From NCBI GenBank assembly GCA_005883655.1, contig VBDA01000012.1, positions 1-6,224 of the forward strand: 6,224 bases of DNA, given 5' to 3'. Both the position numbers and the translations under genes were made by a program. This document shows, piece after piece, positions 6,091 through 6,224 of the stretch (position 1 is the stretch's first letter; every line of letters begins with the position of its first letter). The notes beneath the pieces were generated by a model that was given only the letters and a program-made list of their open reading frames with translations, was not told where the DNA came from and searched no databases. This DNA comes from Betaproteobacteria bacterium. Its GTDB lineage: Bacteria > Pseudomonadota > Gammaproteobacteria > Burkholderiales > Casimicrobiaceae.

Positions 6091-6224
6091 GGCGGCTGCG
6101 TTTCTAACCGCCGGGAAGGCGGAGACAAGAGAGTACCTTAAGGGGCTAAGCCAACGCGAGTGGGCTGGATTTTGCGCGCGCAGAGAGATGCGCTCCGCGG
6201 AATGCGCGAGTCGCCTGTGTACTA
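6091..6224. other. Upstream region of the importer operon with a small hairpin
   Basis: This 134-base stretch precedes the DppB-type start. It contains a perfect inverted repeat CCGCC (6108-6112) and GGCGG (6118-6122) with a 5-base loop, 17 bases before the start codon. A second repeat is GCGCA (6178-6182) and TGCGC (6189-6193), and CCTTAAGG (6136-6143) is a palindrome. No convincing promoter or Shine-Dalgarno is visible and no T-run follows either stem on the minus strand. The stretch may be an intercistronic gap after a binding-protein gene outside the window, or the operon's promoter region. Confidence 0.45.

Overview
The window looks like chromosomal DNA of a GC-rich proteobacterium. The protein families and style (Dpp-type ABC importer, orphan Bug/TctC binding protein, dense overlapping operon) fit Alphaproteobacteria such as Bradyrhizobium relatives, or Betaproteobacteria. 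This placement is a guess from gene content and base composition; there is no rRNA or other marker here. All six supported genes lie on the minus strand, so the window is best read from right to left.

Right edge (6224-6091): 134 bases without a supported gene, holding a small perfect hairpin just upstream of the first gene. Then comes a tightly packed five-gene unit, 6090-1349: a DppB-type permease, a DppC-type permease, a DppD-type ATPase, a DppF-type ATPase, and a protein of the N-formylglutamate amidohydrolase family. Every junction overlaps, by 1 or 4 bases (TGATG, ATGA, probably TTGA, ATGA), so the five products are very probably co-transcribed and translationally coupled. The first four make a complete inner-membrane importer core (two membrane subunits, two ATPases) of the peptide/nickel class. 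No class-C (SBP_bac_5) periplasmic binding protein is present in the window. The amidohydrolase is the fifth cistron, so the natural inference is that the imported solute is an N-formyl (or other N-acyl) amino acid or peptide that this enzyme hydrolyses in the cytoplasm. No hut genes are present, so histidine catabolism is not supported as the context.

After a 118-base gap with a candidate promoter, a hairpin-capable leader and a strong Shine-Dalgarno sequence, a separate gene (1230-265) encodes a secreted Bug/TctC-family solute-binding protein without TctA/TctB membrane partners. Downstream of it (264-1) is a non-coding stretch with three consecutive perfect stem-loops spaced 4 bases apart. 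The last of them contains a 12-base direct repeat that allows two mutually exclusive foldings.

I see no mobile element, CRISPR array, tRNA, rRNA or defence gene. The window is mostly ordinary metabolic/transport DNA. The points most worth a second look are the coupling of the amidohydrolase to the importer and the structured region at 130-202.
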